Shown here: piece after piece, positions 34,921 through 44,029 of the stretch
Position numbering within the stretch: the first letter of the stretch is position 1
Layout: the number at the start of each line of letters is the position of its first letter
Program-made: the position numbers and the translations under genes
From: Flavobacterium terrigena
GTDB taxonomy: Bacteria; Bacteroidota; Bacteroidia; Flavobacteriales; Flavobacteriaceae
NCBI RefSeq assembly: GCF_900108955.1
Contig: NZ_FNYA01000001.1
Coordinates: forward strand, 672,722 to 736,721
DNA: 64,000 bases
Direction of reading: 5' to 3'
The notes under the pieces: model-generated
Databases searched by the model: none
What the model was told of the DNA's origin: nothing
What the model saw: only the letters and a program-made list of their open reading frames with translations

Positions 34921-34930
34921 ATTCTATTAA

Positions 34931-36319
34931 TTACGAACCAATTGCTTGATAAATAAATCCGATTTTTTCTAATTCTGCTTTGTTTAATAAATTTCTACCG
35001 TCAAAAACGAATGCTGGTTTTAACATATTATCATATATTTTTTGCCAATCGTAAGTTTTAAATTCATCCCATTCTGTTAAAACGGCAATAGCGTGTGCAT
35101 TTTTACAAGCATCGTAACCATTATTTTCGATAGAAATGTATTTTTTATTCTCAGCATCTGTACGACTTTCTAAATAATTTAAATCGAAGTGAATTTGGTC
35201 TGCTTCCACTTTCGGATCGAAAACGGCTACATTTGCCTGCTCACTAATTAAATCATTTGCAACATAAATTGCTGCAGATTCACGAGTATCGTTAGTGTCT
35301 TTTTTGAAAGCCCAACCTAAGAATGCTATTTTTTTACCTGATACTGTATTGTATAAAGTACTGATAATATTTTTTGAGAAACGACGTTTTTGGTGATCGT
35401 TCATAATAATTACTTGTTCCCAATAATCGGCCACTTCGTTTAATCCATAAGATTTTGCGATGTAAACTAAATTTAAAATATCTTTTTGGAAACATGAACC
35501 TCCAAAACCAACTGATGATTTTAAAAATTTTGAACCAATTCTACTATCCAAACCAATTGCTTTTGCTACTTCATTAACGTCAGCACCTGTTTTTTCACAC
35601 AATTCGCTCATTGCGTTGATTGAAGAAACACGTTGTGCTAAGAAAGCATTTGCTGTTAATTTTGATAATTCTGAAGACCAAACATTTGTGGTTAAAATAT
35701 TATCTCTCTTTACCCAATTAGCATATACCTCAACCAATTTATTAATAGCTACTTGTCCGTCTGGAGTTGTATCGCCACCAATAAGTACTCTATCTGGAGC
35801 AAATAAATCTTCAATTGCTGTTCCTTCCGCTAAAAATTCTGGGTTAGATAATATTTGGAAATTCACACCATTTCCAGTGTGATCTAAAATATCTTTAATC
35901 GCTTGAGCTGTTCTTACAGGTAAAGTAGATTTTTCAATAACAATTTTATCATTTTTAGCTACACGAGCAATTTGTCTGGCACATAACTCGATATATTTCA
36001 AATCTGCCGCCATACCTTTACCAACTCCATATGTTTTTGTTGGTGTATTTACCGAAATAAAAATCGCATCAGCTTCATCAATTGCTTTGTCTACTTCAGT
36101 TGAAAAGAATAAATTTCTTCCTCTAGCTTCTCCAACAACCGCATCTAAACCTGGTTCATAAATAGGTAATAAACTTAAATCTTCATTATTCCAAGCATTA
36201 ATTCTATCTTGATTTAAATCGACTACTGTAACTTTAATATGTGGACATTTTTGAGCAATTACTGCCATTGTTGGTCCACCAACATATCCTGCGCCTATGC
36301 AACAAATATTTTTAATCAT
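34931..36319 (-). CDS. ugd: UDP-glucose 6-dehydrogenase
   Basis: This 462-residue enzyme is of the long, eukaryote-like UGDH form. It starts [20 protein letters not shown], followed by [17 protein letters not shown]. The middle has [38 protein letters not shown] and PDRVLIGGD. The catalytic Cys is in [20 protein letters not shown]. It oxidises UDP-glucose to UDP-glucuronate with NAD+ in the cytoplasm, giving an acidic sugar for the glycan. It lies between the 4-epimerase gene and the UDP-HexNAc dehydrogenase gene, all within a few bases, so the cluster likely builds two uronic acids. Confidence 0.95.
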   Translation of the reverse strand: MIKNICCIGAGYVGGPTMAVIAQKCPHIKVTVVDLNQDRINAWNNEDLSLLPIYEPGLDAVVGEARGRNLFFSTEVDKAIDEADAIFISVNTPTKTYGVGKGMAADLKYIELCARQIARVAKNDKIVIEKSTLPVRTAQAIKDILDHTGNGVNFQILSNPEFLAEGTAIEDLFAPDRVLIGGDTTPDGQVAINKLVEVYANWVKRDNILTTNVWSSELSKLTANAFLAQRVSSINAMSELCEKTGADVNEVAKAIGLDSRIGSKFLKSSVGFGGSCFQKDILNLVYIAKSYGLNEVADYWEQVIIMNDHQKRRFSKNIISTLYNTVSGKKIAFLGWAFKKDTNDTRESAAIYVANDLISEQANVAVFDPKVEADQIHFDLNYLESRTDAENKKYISIENNGYDACKNAHAIAVLTEWDEFKTYDWQKIYDNMLKPAFVFDGRNLLNKAELEKIGFIYQAIGS

Positions 36320-36320
36320 T

Positions 36321-37313
36321 TTATTCTGTTTTTAAATTTTTCCAATACCAATCAATTGATTCTTTCAATCCTTCTTTAATAGAATATTTTGGATTATAGC
36401 CTAATAATTCCTTCGCTTTATCAATACTTGCTAATGAATGTGGAATATCTCCACCTCTATTTGGGCCGTAAATACATGAAACATTCTCAATTTCAGAATC
36501 GTATGGTAGTAGAAATTCTTTTATATATTTTATTAATTCGTTTAGTGTTGTTCTTTCTCCAAAAGCCGTGTTATAAACTTGATTTATGGCAGCTGAATTT
36601 TGGGTTTGCAAAGCTAATTCATTCATTTGAATTACGTTGTCTATAAACGTAAAATCTCTTGAATAGTTTCCATCTCCGTTAATTATTGGACTTTCGTGAT
36701 TTATAAATAATGAAATGAATTTCGGAATAACGGCAGCGTAAGCCCCATTTGGTGTTTGATGACGTCCGAAAACATTAAAATATCTTAATCCGATTGTTTC
36801 AATTCCGTATGTTTTACTAAAAACATCGGCGTATAATTCGTTTACATATTTTGTAATGGCGTAAGGCGACAATGGCTTCCCTATATTGTCTTCCACTTTT
36901 GGTAACGCTTCAGAATCACCATAAGTTGATGAACTTGCGGCATAAACAAAACGTTTCACATTCGCATCTTTAGAAGCTTGTAACATATTTAAAAACCCAG
37001 AAACATTTACTTCGTTTGAAGTTATTGGATCATTTATAGAACGTGGCACACTTCCTAAAGCGGCTTGATGCAATACATAATCGGCATTTTCAACTGCTTT
37101 TTTACAGGTTTCTAAATCTCTAATATCACCTTCTATTAAAGTGAAATTCGGATTACTTAAGAAGGCTTCAACATTATGTTTAAATCCAGTAGAAAAATTA
37201 TCTAGACAAACAATTTGGTTGTTATTTTTCAAAAAATAGTCACACAAGTTAGAACCAATAAAACCGGCTCCACCTGTTATTACAATTTTTTTATTTTGAA
37301 TTGAATTTTGCAC
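36321..37313 (-). CDS. UDP-N-acetylglucosamine 4-epimerase (WbpP/TviC-like SDR)
   Basis: This 330-residue extended SDR begins [20 protein letters not shown], then [19 protein letters not shown]. The conserved catalytic Ser is in [20 protein letters not shown], and the Tyr-Lys is in [38 protein letters not shown] and [19 protein letters not shown] are typical of group 3 epimerases (WbpP, TviC) that act on N-acetylated sugars. It would supply UDP-GalNAc to the dehydrogenase at 33637-34920 and to transferases. It follows the Wzc gene by 5 bases and precedes ugd by one base. Confidence 0.92.
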   Translation of the reverse strand: MQNSIQNKKIVITGGAGFIGSNLCDYFLKNNNQIVCLDNFSTGFKHNVEAFLSNPNFTLIEGDIRDLETCKKAVENADYVLHQAALGSVPRSINDPITSNEVNVSGFLNMLQASKDANVKRFVYAASSSTYGDSEALPKVEDNIGKPLSPYAITKYVNELYADVFSKTYGIETIGLRYFNVFGRHQTPNGAYAAVIPKFISLFINHESPIINGDGNYSRDFTFIDNVIQMNELALQTQNSAAINQVYNTAFGERTTLNELIKYIKEFLLPYDSEIENVSCIYGPNRGGDIPHSLASIDKAKELLGYNPKYSIKEGLKESIDWYWKNLKTE

Positions 37314-37318
37314 TTAGA

Positions 37319-39796
37319 TTATGAATTTTTGCTTTTAGACAAACCAAGCATATCTAAAATTTTCTCTTTTATTGTTTTTGGTCTTTTCTCCTCTTCATAA
37401 TATGCTCCGTAACCATAACCATAAGCTCCATAACCATAACCGTAACCATATCCATAACCGTATTTGGCTTTGTTTTGGAAACCATTAAAAATGATACTTA
37501 CGTTTTTCAACTCACCTCTCATGTGCTTTTCATTAACTACAGAAAGCATTCCGCGTTTTGTATACGCTTGTCTAACCACATATAAAGTAGCGTCTGCAAA
37601 ATGGGATAATTCTAAAGCATCAGCAACTAAACCAACTGGAGGTGTATCTAAAATAATGTAATCGTATTTTGTTTTTAATTCTGCGATTAATTCACCCATA
37701 GCATCACTCATTAATAATTCTGAAGGATTTGGAGGAATTGGTCCTGAAGTGATAATATCTAAATTTGGAATGTGCGATTTATAAATAATTTCATCAACCG
37801 TTTTTTGTCCGACTAAATAATTTACAACACCTAAATTATTATTTACTTTAAAGTCACCAAAAATTTTAGGTTTTCTTAAATCTAATCCAACGATTACTGT
37901 TTTCTTTTCGCTAAGAGCAAAAACAGTCGCTAAATTTATAGAACAAAATGATTTCCCTTCTCCAGAAATGGAAGAAGTTAGCATTAAAATTTTGGTTCCT
38001 TCCACATTATGCTTCTTGGATAAGAATTGCAACGAAGAACGAATAGCTCTAAAAGATTCTGCTAGTGGTGATTTTGGTTTTTCGAATACTGATAAATTAT
38101 TTTCAGTGTTTTTCTTACCAATAACTCCAATAATAGGAATTTTTGTAAGTTGTAAAATTTCTTGTGTTGTATTGATATTTGTATCTGCTAAAGCTATAAT
38201 TAACACATATAAAAATGGTAGAAAGAAACCAACTATCATTGCTAAAACATAGTTAATAGTTCGTTTTGGCCCTCTGAAACCACCACCAACATCTTTTGCA
38301 GAATCGATAAATTCGATATCAGAAACACTTGCTGCTTTTACAATATCAGCTTCACTTCTTTTTTCTAAAAATGTACTATAAATTTTTTCTTTTAATTCAT
38401 ATTTCCTAGTAATATCAATATAATCTTGTTCCTTTTCAGGTAGTTGATTGATTGAACCCTCAGCTTTACTTATTCTTCCATTTATACTTCTTAAATCGAT
38501 AGCTAAGGCATTTTTTGAACTTTCGATATTATTTAAAAGCACTTTTTTAATAGATTCCATTTGAGAATCTAATTCCTTATATAAATTTTGATTTTTAACC
38601 GTAAATGTTTTTTCAGCTCTTTCAATTGACAACTGAATTAATCTTGAAACATTTGAAATTACGTTAGGATCTTCAATTCCAGCAACTGCAGGTGCAGGCA
38701 ATTTAGAATAATCTGTATTTTTCTCTAGATAACTTTTAAGAAAATTATAAAAGGCTAATTTTCGTTTTACATTATCTTGTTCTAAATCTAAACTTGTAAT
38801 TTCTTCCGAAAGTTTTACACCACCGCCTTCTAATTCGTAGACATTTGTGTTTTTTCTAAAATTCTTTAAATCCGATTCTGTATTTTTAAGTTGTCCTTCA
38901 ATTACATTTAAAGTACTATCAATAAATCTGATTGTGTTTACAGCAAAAAGGTTTTTACTATTTAATTCGTTTTCTCTTAATATAGTCACAGTAGAATTTA
39001 AATATTCTACTAAACGTGCTTTATTAGAACCTTGCATGTCCAATATAATAACCGAAAGTGCTTTTGCATCTGTGTTTACACCAATTCCTCTATAAGCACC
39101 TACAGCACCATTAAAATCAATAAATTGAATGTAAATATCTTCATTAAGATTCAGTGGTTTTGAAGAATCTAAAGTAATTTGACCGTTAAAAAATGGAAGA
39201 TTAATTTCTTGGTTAAATTTAAATTTACTAAAAAACTTTTTTCCAGGAGTTTTTACAACACTTGTTGAATAATCACTATAATGAAACAACATGGCTTCTT
39301 TAGCTTCTCCAAAATCAACTTCAAATTCAAATTCTGTATTTGAAATTGGTTTAATTCTAATATGTGTATTCGCTAATTGACCTCTTTGTTTATTAATTAC
39401 TGCCTTAAATGGAATTGTTCCATAAGCATCTGGGTAAAAATAATCTCCTTTTCTTAGATAATTAATATAGTATTGTAATTTATCAACTACTTTCTCATTA
39501 TGTGTTCTGGAACGCAATGTTGTAATTACCGTTTGCACTTTATCTGAAGTTCCACCCCAATTGAAAGTTAAACTTGTATTATTAGAAAACATAGGATTAC
39601 TATCATCTTTTACAACAATAGAAGCATCCATACCGTAAATACTTTCTTTTCTAATATTTACATGATATGCCCAATACATTGCAATTGACATAGAAAGCAA
39701 AAATATTTTCCAATGTCCAAGCAATTTTACTAAAAATGCTTTTACATCAAAACTTGCTCCTTCACTTATTAATTTTATATCTTTAGTATCAAACAT
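37319..39796 (-). CDS. wzc: Wzc-type polysaccharide co-polymerase / tyrosine autokinase (second copy)
   Basis: This 825-residue paralogue of the gene at 13204-15564 has an N-terminal membrane helix near residues 30-47. A long periplasmic Wzz/coiled-coil part follows, then a second helix (NYVLAMIVGFFLPFLYVLII). The BY-kinase domain has Walker A SSISGEGKSFCS, Walker A' VGLDLRKPK and Walker B YIILDTPPVG. The Tyr-rich tail has five Tyr-Gly pairs, AYGYGYGAYY and then an acidic/basic stretch. It follows its Wza (39806-40603) by 9 bases near the head of the cluster. The two kinases differ in length and sequence, so they are old paralogues. Confidence 0.95.
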   Translation of the reverse strand: MFDTKDIKLISEGASFDVKAFLVKLLGHWKIFLLSMSIAMYWAYHVNIRKESIYGMDASIVVKDDSNPMFSNNTSLTFNWGGTSDKVQTVITTLRSRTHNEKVVDKLQYYINYLRKGDYFYPDAYGTIPFKAVINKQRGQLANTHIRIKPISNTEFEFEVDFGEAKEAMLFHYSDYSTSVVKTPGKKFFSKFKFNQEINLPFFNGQITLDSSKPLNLNEDIYIQFIDFNGAVGAYRGIGVNTDAKALSVIILDMQGSNKARLVEYLNSTVTILRENELNSKNLFAVNTIRFIDSTLNVIEGQLKNTESDLKNFRKNTNVYELEGGGVKLSEEITSLDLEQDNVKRKLAFYNFLKSYLEKNTDYSKLPAPAVAGIEDPNVISNVSRLIQLSIERAEKTFTVKNQNLYKELDSQMESIKKVLLNNIESSKNALAIDLRSINGRISKAEGSINQLPEKEQDYIDITRKYELKEKIYSTFLEKRSEADIVKAASVSDIEFIDSAKDVGGGFRGPKRTINYVLAMIVGFFLPFLYVLIIALADTNINTTQEILQLTKIPIIGVIGKKNTENNLSVFEKPKSPLAESFRAIRSSLQFLSKKHNVEGTKILMLTSSISGEGKSFCSINLATVFALSEKKTVIVGLDLRKPKIFGDFKVNNNLGVVNYLVGQKTVDEIIYKSHIPNLDIITSGPIPPNPSELLMSDAMGELIAELKTKYDYIILDTPPVGLVADALELSHFADATLYVVRQAYTKRGMLSVVNEKHMRGELKNVSIIFNGFQNKAKYGYGYGYGYGYGAYGYGYGAYYEEEKRPKTIKEKILDMLGLSKSKNS

Positions 39797-39805
39797 AGTA
39801 TGCTT

Positions 39806-40603
39806 TTATAAACTTTTTACTAGTAAGTATGTAGTTGTTATTATTCCAAACAAAGAAATTACAGTTGTCAAGGTCTGCAATCCATTTAACCCTAATCCTG
39901 TACTTTTTTGTTTTAATGGCTTCACGTAAATATAATCGTTTGGCTTTAAATAAAAATATGGTGAATTGATTACATTAGCATCTGTTAAATCTAATGTTTC
40001 TGATTGATAACCTGTAGGGATTTTTCTCATCACTACAACTTCTTTCTTATTTCCAGTAATTGGAATATCTCCAGAATTTGCAATAGCTTCCAAAATATTC
40101 AATTTATCTTGAAAGACTGTTCTAGTTCCAGTACTTCCTATTTCTCCGTTAATTGTATATCTAATTCCTGCTAATTTCACATTAACAAAAAGATTTGAAG
40201 CTGGAGTAAAATATTCTTCTAACAGCTTTTTTTCAAGCAACTTACCAACTTCTTCTACAGTTTGACCTTGAACATTTACCAATCCAATAACTGGAATTCT
40301 AATATTTCCAAAACCATCAATTTGATAACCATCAAAATACAATTGATCTTGATTAACTACACCACTATTTTTGTCTCCAGTTTTACTAAAAACCTCAACA
40401 TCTTTATGATTATTAGATTTGATTTCAACAGAAAGTATATCGTCAACCTGAAGTCGGTATGGTTTGTAAGCATCTGCATTGATTTCAATATCGGCAACTT
40501 TATCTTTATTTTTTTCTAAATAAAGTGTATCTTTAAAAGGTACACAAGAGGTTAACAATTGAAAAATAAAGATTATTTTTATGGTTTTTATAAAAAATTT
40601 CAT
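39806..40603 (-). CDS. wza: Polysaccharide export lipoprotein (Wza family, second copy)
   Basis: This 265-residue outer-membrane export lipoprotein has a signal ending IFQLLTSCVPFK, with the lipobox Cys near residue 20. The Poly_export domain is YRLQVDDILSVEIKSNNHKD to GNIRIPVIGLVNVQGQTVEE. The SLBB region is YTINGEIGSTGTRTVFQDKL and ILEAIANSGDI, and a C-terminal helix is present (LTTVISLFGIITTTYLLVKS). It is the first gene of the large Wzx/Wzy-type cluster and has a -7 element about 77 bases upstream. It works with the Wzc encoded next and is clearly diverged from the Wza at 15566-16327. Confidence 0.93.
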   Translation of the reverse strand: MKFFIKTIKIIFIFQLLTSCVPFKDTLYLEKNKDKVADIEINADAYKPYRLQVDDILSVEIKSNNHKDVEVFSKTGDKNSGVVNQDQLYFDGYQIDGFGNIRIPVIGLVNVQGQTVEEVGKLLEKKLLEEYFTPASNLFVNVKLAGIRYTINGEIGSTGTRTVFQDKLNILEAIANSGDIPITGNKKEVVVMRKIPTGYQSETLDLTDANVINSPYFYLKPNDYIYVKPLKQKSTGLGLNGLQTLTTVISLFGIITTTYLLVKSL

Positions 40604-40679
40604 GCTCTGTATTTATAGTTTTTAATTGAAATATGACATCACATTTATTAGCAATTTCATAAATTAATTTTAGATTTTA

Positions 40680-40687
40680 CAAATATA
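40680..40687 (-). promoter_or_regulatory. -7 element of the main capsule cluster
   Basis: On the minus strand TATATTTG fits TAnnTTTG. The position 19 bases further upstream reads TTT. The leader to the wza ATG would be about 70 bases. All genes down to 18375 follow on this strand with gaps of 0-13 bases except the 114-base repeat gap at 31351-31464. Confidence 0.55.
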
Positions 40688-40712
40688 CTTTTTCCTTGGT
40701 AATTTAAAAGAA

Positions 40713-41333
40713 TTACATCGATTTAATTGAGGATTCAAAAGGAATTCTGTGTAATAAACTTCTACCAAGCGTAACTTCGTCAGCATATTCCAATTCGTCA
40801 CCAACAGAAATACCTCTAGCAATAGTGGAAACATTGATGTTAAACTCTTTTATTTGTTTGAAAATATAAAAATTAGTAGTATCACCTTCCATTGTCGAAC
40901 TCAATGCAAAAATAATTTCGGAAACCTTTTGTTGCTTCACTTTTTCAACCAAAGAAATTATATTTAATTGACTTGGAGAAATGCCTTCAATTGGAGAAAT
41001 TTTACCACCTAAAACGTGATAAATTCCTTTATACATTCTAGTATTTTCAATAGCCATCACATCTCTAACATCTTCTACAACACAAACAATTGAATGGTCA
41101 CGAGTGGTATTATTACAAATTTCACAGATCGTATTATCTGAAATATTATGGCAATTTTGACAATAAATTATTTCATTTCGCATTTTAGTTAACGCTTCTG
41201 TTAGCAATTGAGTTTGCTCGCTAGGTTGTTTTAACAAATGTAAAACTAAACGCATAGCCGTACGTTTACCAATTCCTGGTAACATTGCGACTTCATTTAC
41301 AGCATTTTCTAATAATTTAGATGAGAATTCCAT
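40713..41333 (-). CDS. recR: Recombination mediator protein RecR
   Basis: This 206-residue RecR has the N-terminal helix-hairpin-helix region with [18 protein letters not shown] Cys4 zinc finger follows ([18 protein letters not shown]), then a Toprim domain beginning [19 protein letters not shown], and [10 protein letters not shown]. The C-terminal [16 protein letters not shown] includes the Walker-like end typical of the family. With RecF and RecO it loads RecA at gaps in DNA. A TATATTTG element ends only 4 bases before the ATG, so the message may have almost no leader. It is not functionally linked to the capsule cluster. Confidence 0.97.
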   Translation of the reverse strand: MEFSSKLLENAVNEVAMLPGIGKRTAMRLVLHLLKQPSEQTQLLTEALTKMRNEIIYCQNCHNISDNTICEICNNTTRDHSIVCVVEDVRDVMAIENTRMYKGIYHVLGGKISPIEGISPSQLNIISLVEKVKQQKVSEIIFALSSTMEGDTTNFYIFKQIKEFNINVSTIARGISVGDELEYADEVTLGRSLLHRIPFESSIKSM

Positions 41334-41337
41334 TTTG

Positions 41338-41345
41338 CAAATATA
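41338..41345 (-). promoter_or_regulatory. -7 element directly before recR
   Basis: On the minus strand TATATTTG is followed by CAAA and then the ATG. Transcription from it would start at or very near the start codon. Confidence 0.5.
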
Positions 41346-41353
41346 TTAAAAAG

Positions 41354-41389
41354 AAAAAACCTATTTACATTTCTATAAATAGGTTTTTT
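41354..41389 (-). terminator. Rho-independent terminator of the small secreted-protein gene
   Basis: AAAAAACCTATTTA pairs with TAAATAGGTTTTTT around an 8-base loop, a 14-base perfect stem with T-runs on either strand. It lies just after the stop at 41407. Confidence 0.85.
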
Positions 41390-41406
41390 AAAGATATTTT
41401 TTAGTC

Positions 41407-41898
41407 TTATTCGTTAACTTTAGCAGAAATTATCGCCCTTTTTGCTTCTTTACCGAATTTTTCTTTAACAGAAGGTTCGTACATTGATGTGATGACAATA
41501 CATTCATTTTCATTCGAATGTTTCACTAAAACTTCCATGAAAATTTCTACATTATTTTCGACAGTAACGTTTCCAGTGTAATAAAACACTTTTTTACCCG
41601 CGTTATCAAATTCTCCCGTTTTTAAATTTTTAATTCCTTCTGGCGTTTCTTTTTTCATTTCAGCAATTAGTTCTGAATATTTTTTAGGAATAATCATACC
41701 AATTAAAGCAGCTTTCGGTTGATTTGAAAAATAAGCATTCCCTTCACTTTCAGGATATATCGATTTATTAAAATCCATATCAATTACAACATCAGGTGCC
41801 ATTTCAACAACATCTTCATCATCTTGCGCAACTGCAGTAAACGAAACCACAAATAGAGCTAAAAAGTAAAATAACTTTTTCGTAAGTAAGTTTTTCAT
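41407..41898 (-). CDS. Small secreted or periplasmic protein of unknown function
   Basis: I do not recognise the family. The protein starts KNLLTKKLFYFLALFVVSFT and continues AVAQ, a clear signal peptide with cleavage expected after AVAQ. An acidic stretch (DDEDVVEMAPDVVIDMD) comes next, then a mixed alpha/beta mature part of about 140 residues. The ATG at 41898 is chosen because it starts the signal peptide exactly. An ATG at 41922 would add a polar leader and would lie on a TACATTTG promoter element (41920-41927). It has its own terminator, so it is a single-gene unit. Confidence 0.7.
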   Translation of the reverse strand: MKNLLTKKLFYFLALFVVSFTAVAQDDEDVVEMAPDVVIDMDFNKSIYPESEGNAYFSNQPKAALIGMIIPKKYSELIAEMKKETPEGIKNLKTGEFDNAGKKVFYYTGNVTVENNVEIFMEVLVKHSNENECIVITSMYEPSVKEKFGKEAKRAIISAKVNE

Positions 41899-41919
41899 CT
41901 CAATTAAATTAAATTTTTC

Positions 41920-41927
41920 CAAATGTA
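41920..41927 (-). promoter_or_regulatory. -7 element of the small secreted-protein gene
   Basis: On the minus strand TACATTTG fits TAnnTTTG, 21 bases before the ATG at 41898. It supports the shorter start of that gene. Confidence 0.5.
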
Positions 41928-41959
41928 AACAAATATGCTATGTATTTACATTATTCTGC

Positions 41960-41967
41960 TATTTTTG
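41960..41967 (+). promoter_or_regulatory. -7 element of the symporter gene
   Basis: TATTTTTG fits TAnnTTTG, 12 bases before the ATG at 41980. No TTG is seen at the usual distance. Confidence 0.45.
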
Positions 41968-41979
41968 TAAAAAAAACTT

Positions 41980-43485
41980 ATGCAACCAATTACTATATTA
42001 CTATTTTTTCTTTCGTATTTTATTGTATTGTTCGGAATATCGTATTTCATGAACAAAAAATCAGGCAGCAGTAACGATACTTTCTTTAAAGCAAATAGTA
42101 AATCACCTTGGTATTTGGTCGCATTCGGAATGATTGGAACGGCACTTTCTGGTGTGACATTTATTTCTGTACCAGGTGCAGTCGAAGTCAATCAATTTGC
42201 TTATTTTCAATTCATTTTAGGAAATGCGATAGGTTTTGTAATTGTTGCAACCGTTTTATTACCTTTATATTACCGCCTAAATCTGACTTCAATTTACACG
42301 TATATTGAACAACGATTAGGTTATTTTAGTTACAAAACAGCTTCGTTTATTTTCTTATTGAGTAGAACAATTGGTTCAGCTTTCCGATTATATTTAGTCG
42401 TTTTAGTCTTGCAAAATTTTGTTTTTGATAAATTCGGAATTCCTTTTTCTGCTACGGTTTTAATTAGTTTAGGATTAATTTTCGCTTACACCTATAAAGG
42501 CGGATTGAAAACTATTATTATCACTGACACTTTACAAACCGTGTTTTTAGTAAGTTCGGTTTTCTTTACTATTTATTTCGTTTGTGATAGCTTAGATTTC
42601 GGATTAAGTGAAGCGATTGCAGAAATTGACAACTCAAAATATTCAAAAATTTTCTTTTTTGAAGATTTTATTGGTTCAGGACAACATTTTGTAAAACAAA
42701 TTTTAGGTGGAATTTTCGTAACCATTGCTATGGTTGGTTTAGACCAAGATTTGATGCAGAAAAACTTGAGCTGTAAAAACATCAAAGAAGCACAAAAAAA
42801 CATGTTTACTTTTACCGGAATTTTTGTGGTGATTAATTTATTTTTCTTGAGTGTTGGAGCGCTTTTATATTTATATGCAGCAAAAAACAACATTCCTGTT
42901 CCGACGTTAGATGGAGCAGTAAGAACCGATTTATTATTCCCAGAAATTGCTTTCAATCATTTTGCCTTAGTTCCGGCTGTGGTGTTTTTATTAGGATTAA
43001 CTGCGGCGACTTTCGCTACAACTGATTCGGCTTTAACGGCTTTAACGACTTCTTTCTGTATTGATTTCTTAGGAATGGAAAAAAAAGAAGAAACTAAAGA
43101 CACTGTCAAAACCAGACATTTGGTTCACATCGGATTTTCTTTAGCGATATTTGTCGTGATTTTGATATTTAATTCGTTAACCAATCAATCTGTTGTAAAA
43201 CTAATTTTCAAAGTCGCATCATATACTTACGGACCTTTATTAGGTTTATTTGCTTTTGGAATTTTGGTTAAACATCGTTCTGTAAAAGATAAATTGGTTC
43301 CGTTTATTTGTTTGTTATCTCCAGCAATTACCTATTTAATTAGCATGAATTCTGGAATTGATCCTGAAGCGCCAAAACTAATTCCATATGCTTTTGCAGA
43401 AGAATTAATTATCGTAAACGGATTGATTACTTTTATTGGATTGTTTCTGATTAGTAAGAAAGAAATCTCTAATACTGATTCGTAG
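41980..43485 (+). CDS. Sodium:solute symporter (SSS family)
   Basis: This 501-residue protein has about 13 membrane helices. It has FKANSKSPWYLVAFGMIGTA followed by LSGVTFISVPG, the SSS family start region with the sodium-site residues. LSRTIGSAFRLYLVVLVLQ and AYTYKGGLKTIIITDTLQTV follow, both conserved in the family. LTAATFATTDSALTALTTSF near the C-terminal third carries the Ser/Thr pair of the Na2 site. The substrate could be a sugar, amino acid or vitamin. I cannot decide from sequence or neighbours. It ends in a 17-base convergent overlap with the CoA-binding protein gene. Confidence 0.9.
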   Translation: MQPITILLFFLSYFIVLFGISYFMNKKSGSSNDTFFKANSKSPWYLVAFGMIGTALSGVTFISVPGAVEVNQFAYFQFILGNAIGFVIVATVLLPLYYRLNLTSIYTYIEQRLGYFSYKTASFIFLLSRTIGSAFRLYLVVLVLQNFVFDKFGIPFSATVLISLGLIFAYTYKGGLKTIIITDTLQTVFLVSSVFFTIYFVCDSLDFGLSEAIAEIDNSKYSKIFFFEDFIGSGQHFVKQILGGIFVTIAMVGLDQDLMQKNLSCKNIKEAQKNMFTFTGIFVVINLFFLSVGALLYLYAAKNNIPVPTLDGAVRTDLLFPEIAFNHFALVPAVVFLLGLTAATFATTDSALTALTTSFCIDFLGMEKKEETKDTVKTRHLVHIGFSLAIFVVILIFNSLTNQSVVKLIFKVASYTYGPLLGLFAFGILVKHRSVKDKLVPFICLLSPAITYLISMNSGIDPEAPKLIPYAFAEELIIVNGLITFIGLFLISKKEISNTDS

Positions 43486-43825
43486 CTAACATAACCAAGA
43501 TACAACCTATTTCAACTTCAATATTATTTTGTTTTAAAATTTCGTAAAAATCTGGATTTTCAGTTCCTGGATTAAAAACCACACGTCTTGGTTTTAACGA
43601 AACAATATAATCATAATATTCCTGTTGGTTTTTCGGATTAAGATATAAGGTAACTGTATCAATTCCGCTTAAAGGTATTTTTGTGGTTTCAATTTTCACA
43701 TCTAAAGCCATGCCTTCTTTTGTTCCGATGGCTACAACTTGATGACTTCTATCAACTAAACTATGAATCGCTTTATAAGCATATCTATCTTTATTGGTGG
43801 TTGCGCCTAATACTAAAGTTTTCAT
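43469..43825 (-). CDS. CoA-binding domain protein (YccU-like, short form)
   Basis: This 118-residue single-domain Rossmann protein has KTLVLGATTNKDRYAYKAIH, then SLVDRSHQVVAIGTKEG, IDTVTLYLNPKNQQEYYDYI, and RVVFNPGTENPDFYEILKQN. These are typical of the small CoA-binding (CoA_binding_2) proteins, which resemble the N-terminal domain of succinyl-CoA synthetase. The cellular role is not known. The 3' ends of this gene and the symporter gene overlap by 17 bases on opposite strands, so no terminator fits between them. Confidence 0.88.
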   Translation of the reverse strand: MKTLVLGATTNKDRYAYKAIHSLVDRSHQVVAIGTKEGMALDVKIETTKIPLSGIDTVTLYLNPKNQQEYYDYIVSLKPRRVVFNPGTENPDFYEILKQNNIEVEIGCILVMLATNQY

Positions 43826-43993
43826 ATCTAAATATTTATTGATTTTTAAAGGTGATATGCAATCGCTTTTTTATTATTGGTGTTTGTTTGCACAAACATT
43901 TTGTTAATTGCGATTTCATTTTATCTGGTTTAATTTTTATCTAAATTACTAAATGTTTTTTAATTTACATTTATATAATTCTATTTTAAATTC

Positions 43994-44019
43994 TATCTTT
44001 GATTAACAAGATATATTTG
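43994..44019 (+). promoter_or_regulatory. Two possible -7 elements before the marC-like gene
   Basis: TATCTTTG (43994-44001) and TATATTTG (44012-44019) both fit TAnnTTTG. The second would give a leader of only a few bases to the ATG at 44030. Neither has a clear TTG upstream. Confidence 0.4.
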
Positions 44020-44029
44020 CAAAAAAACT

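Noticed and set aside
41407..41922. Longer start at 41922 for the small secreted protein
   Set aside because: It would put a polar leader before the signal peptide and would overlap the promoter element at 41920-41927.
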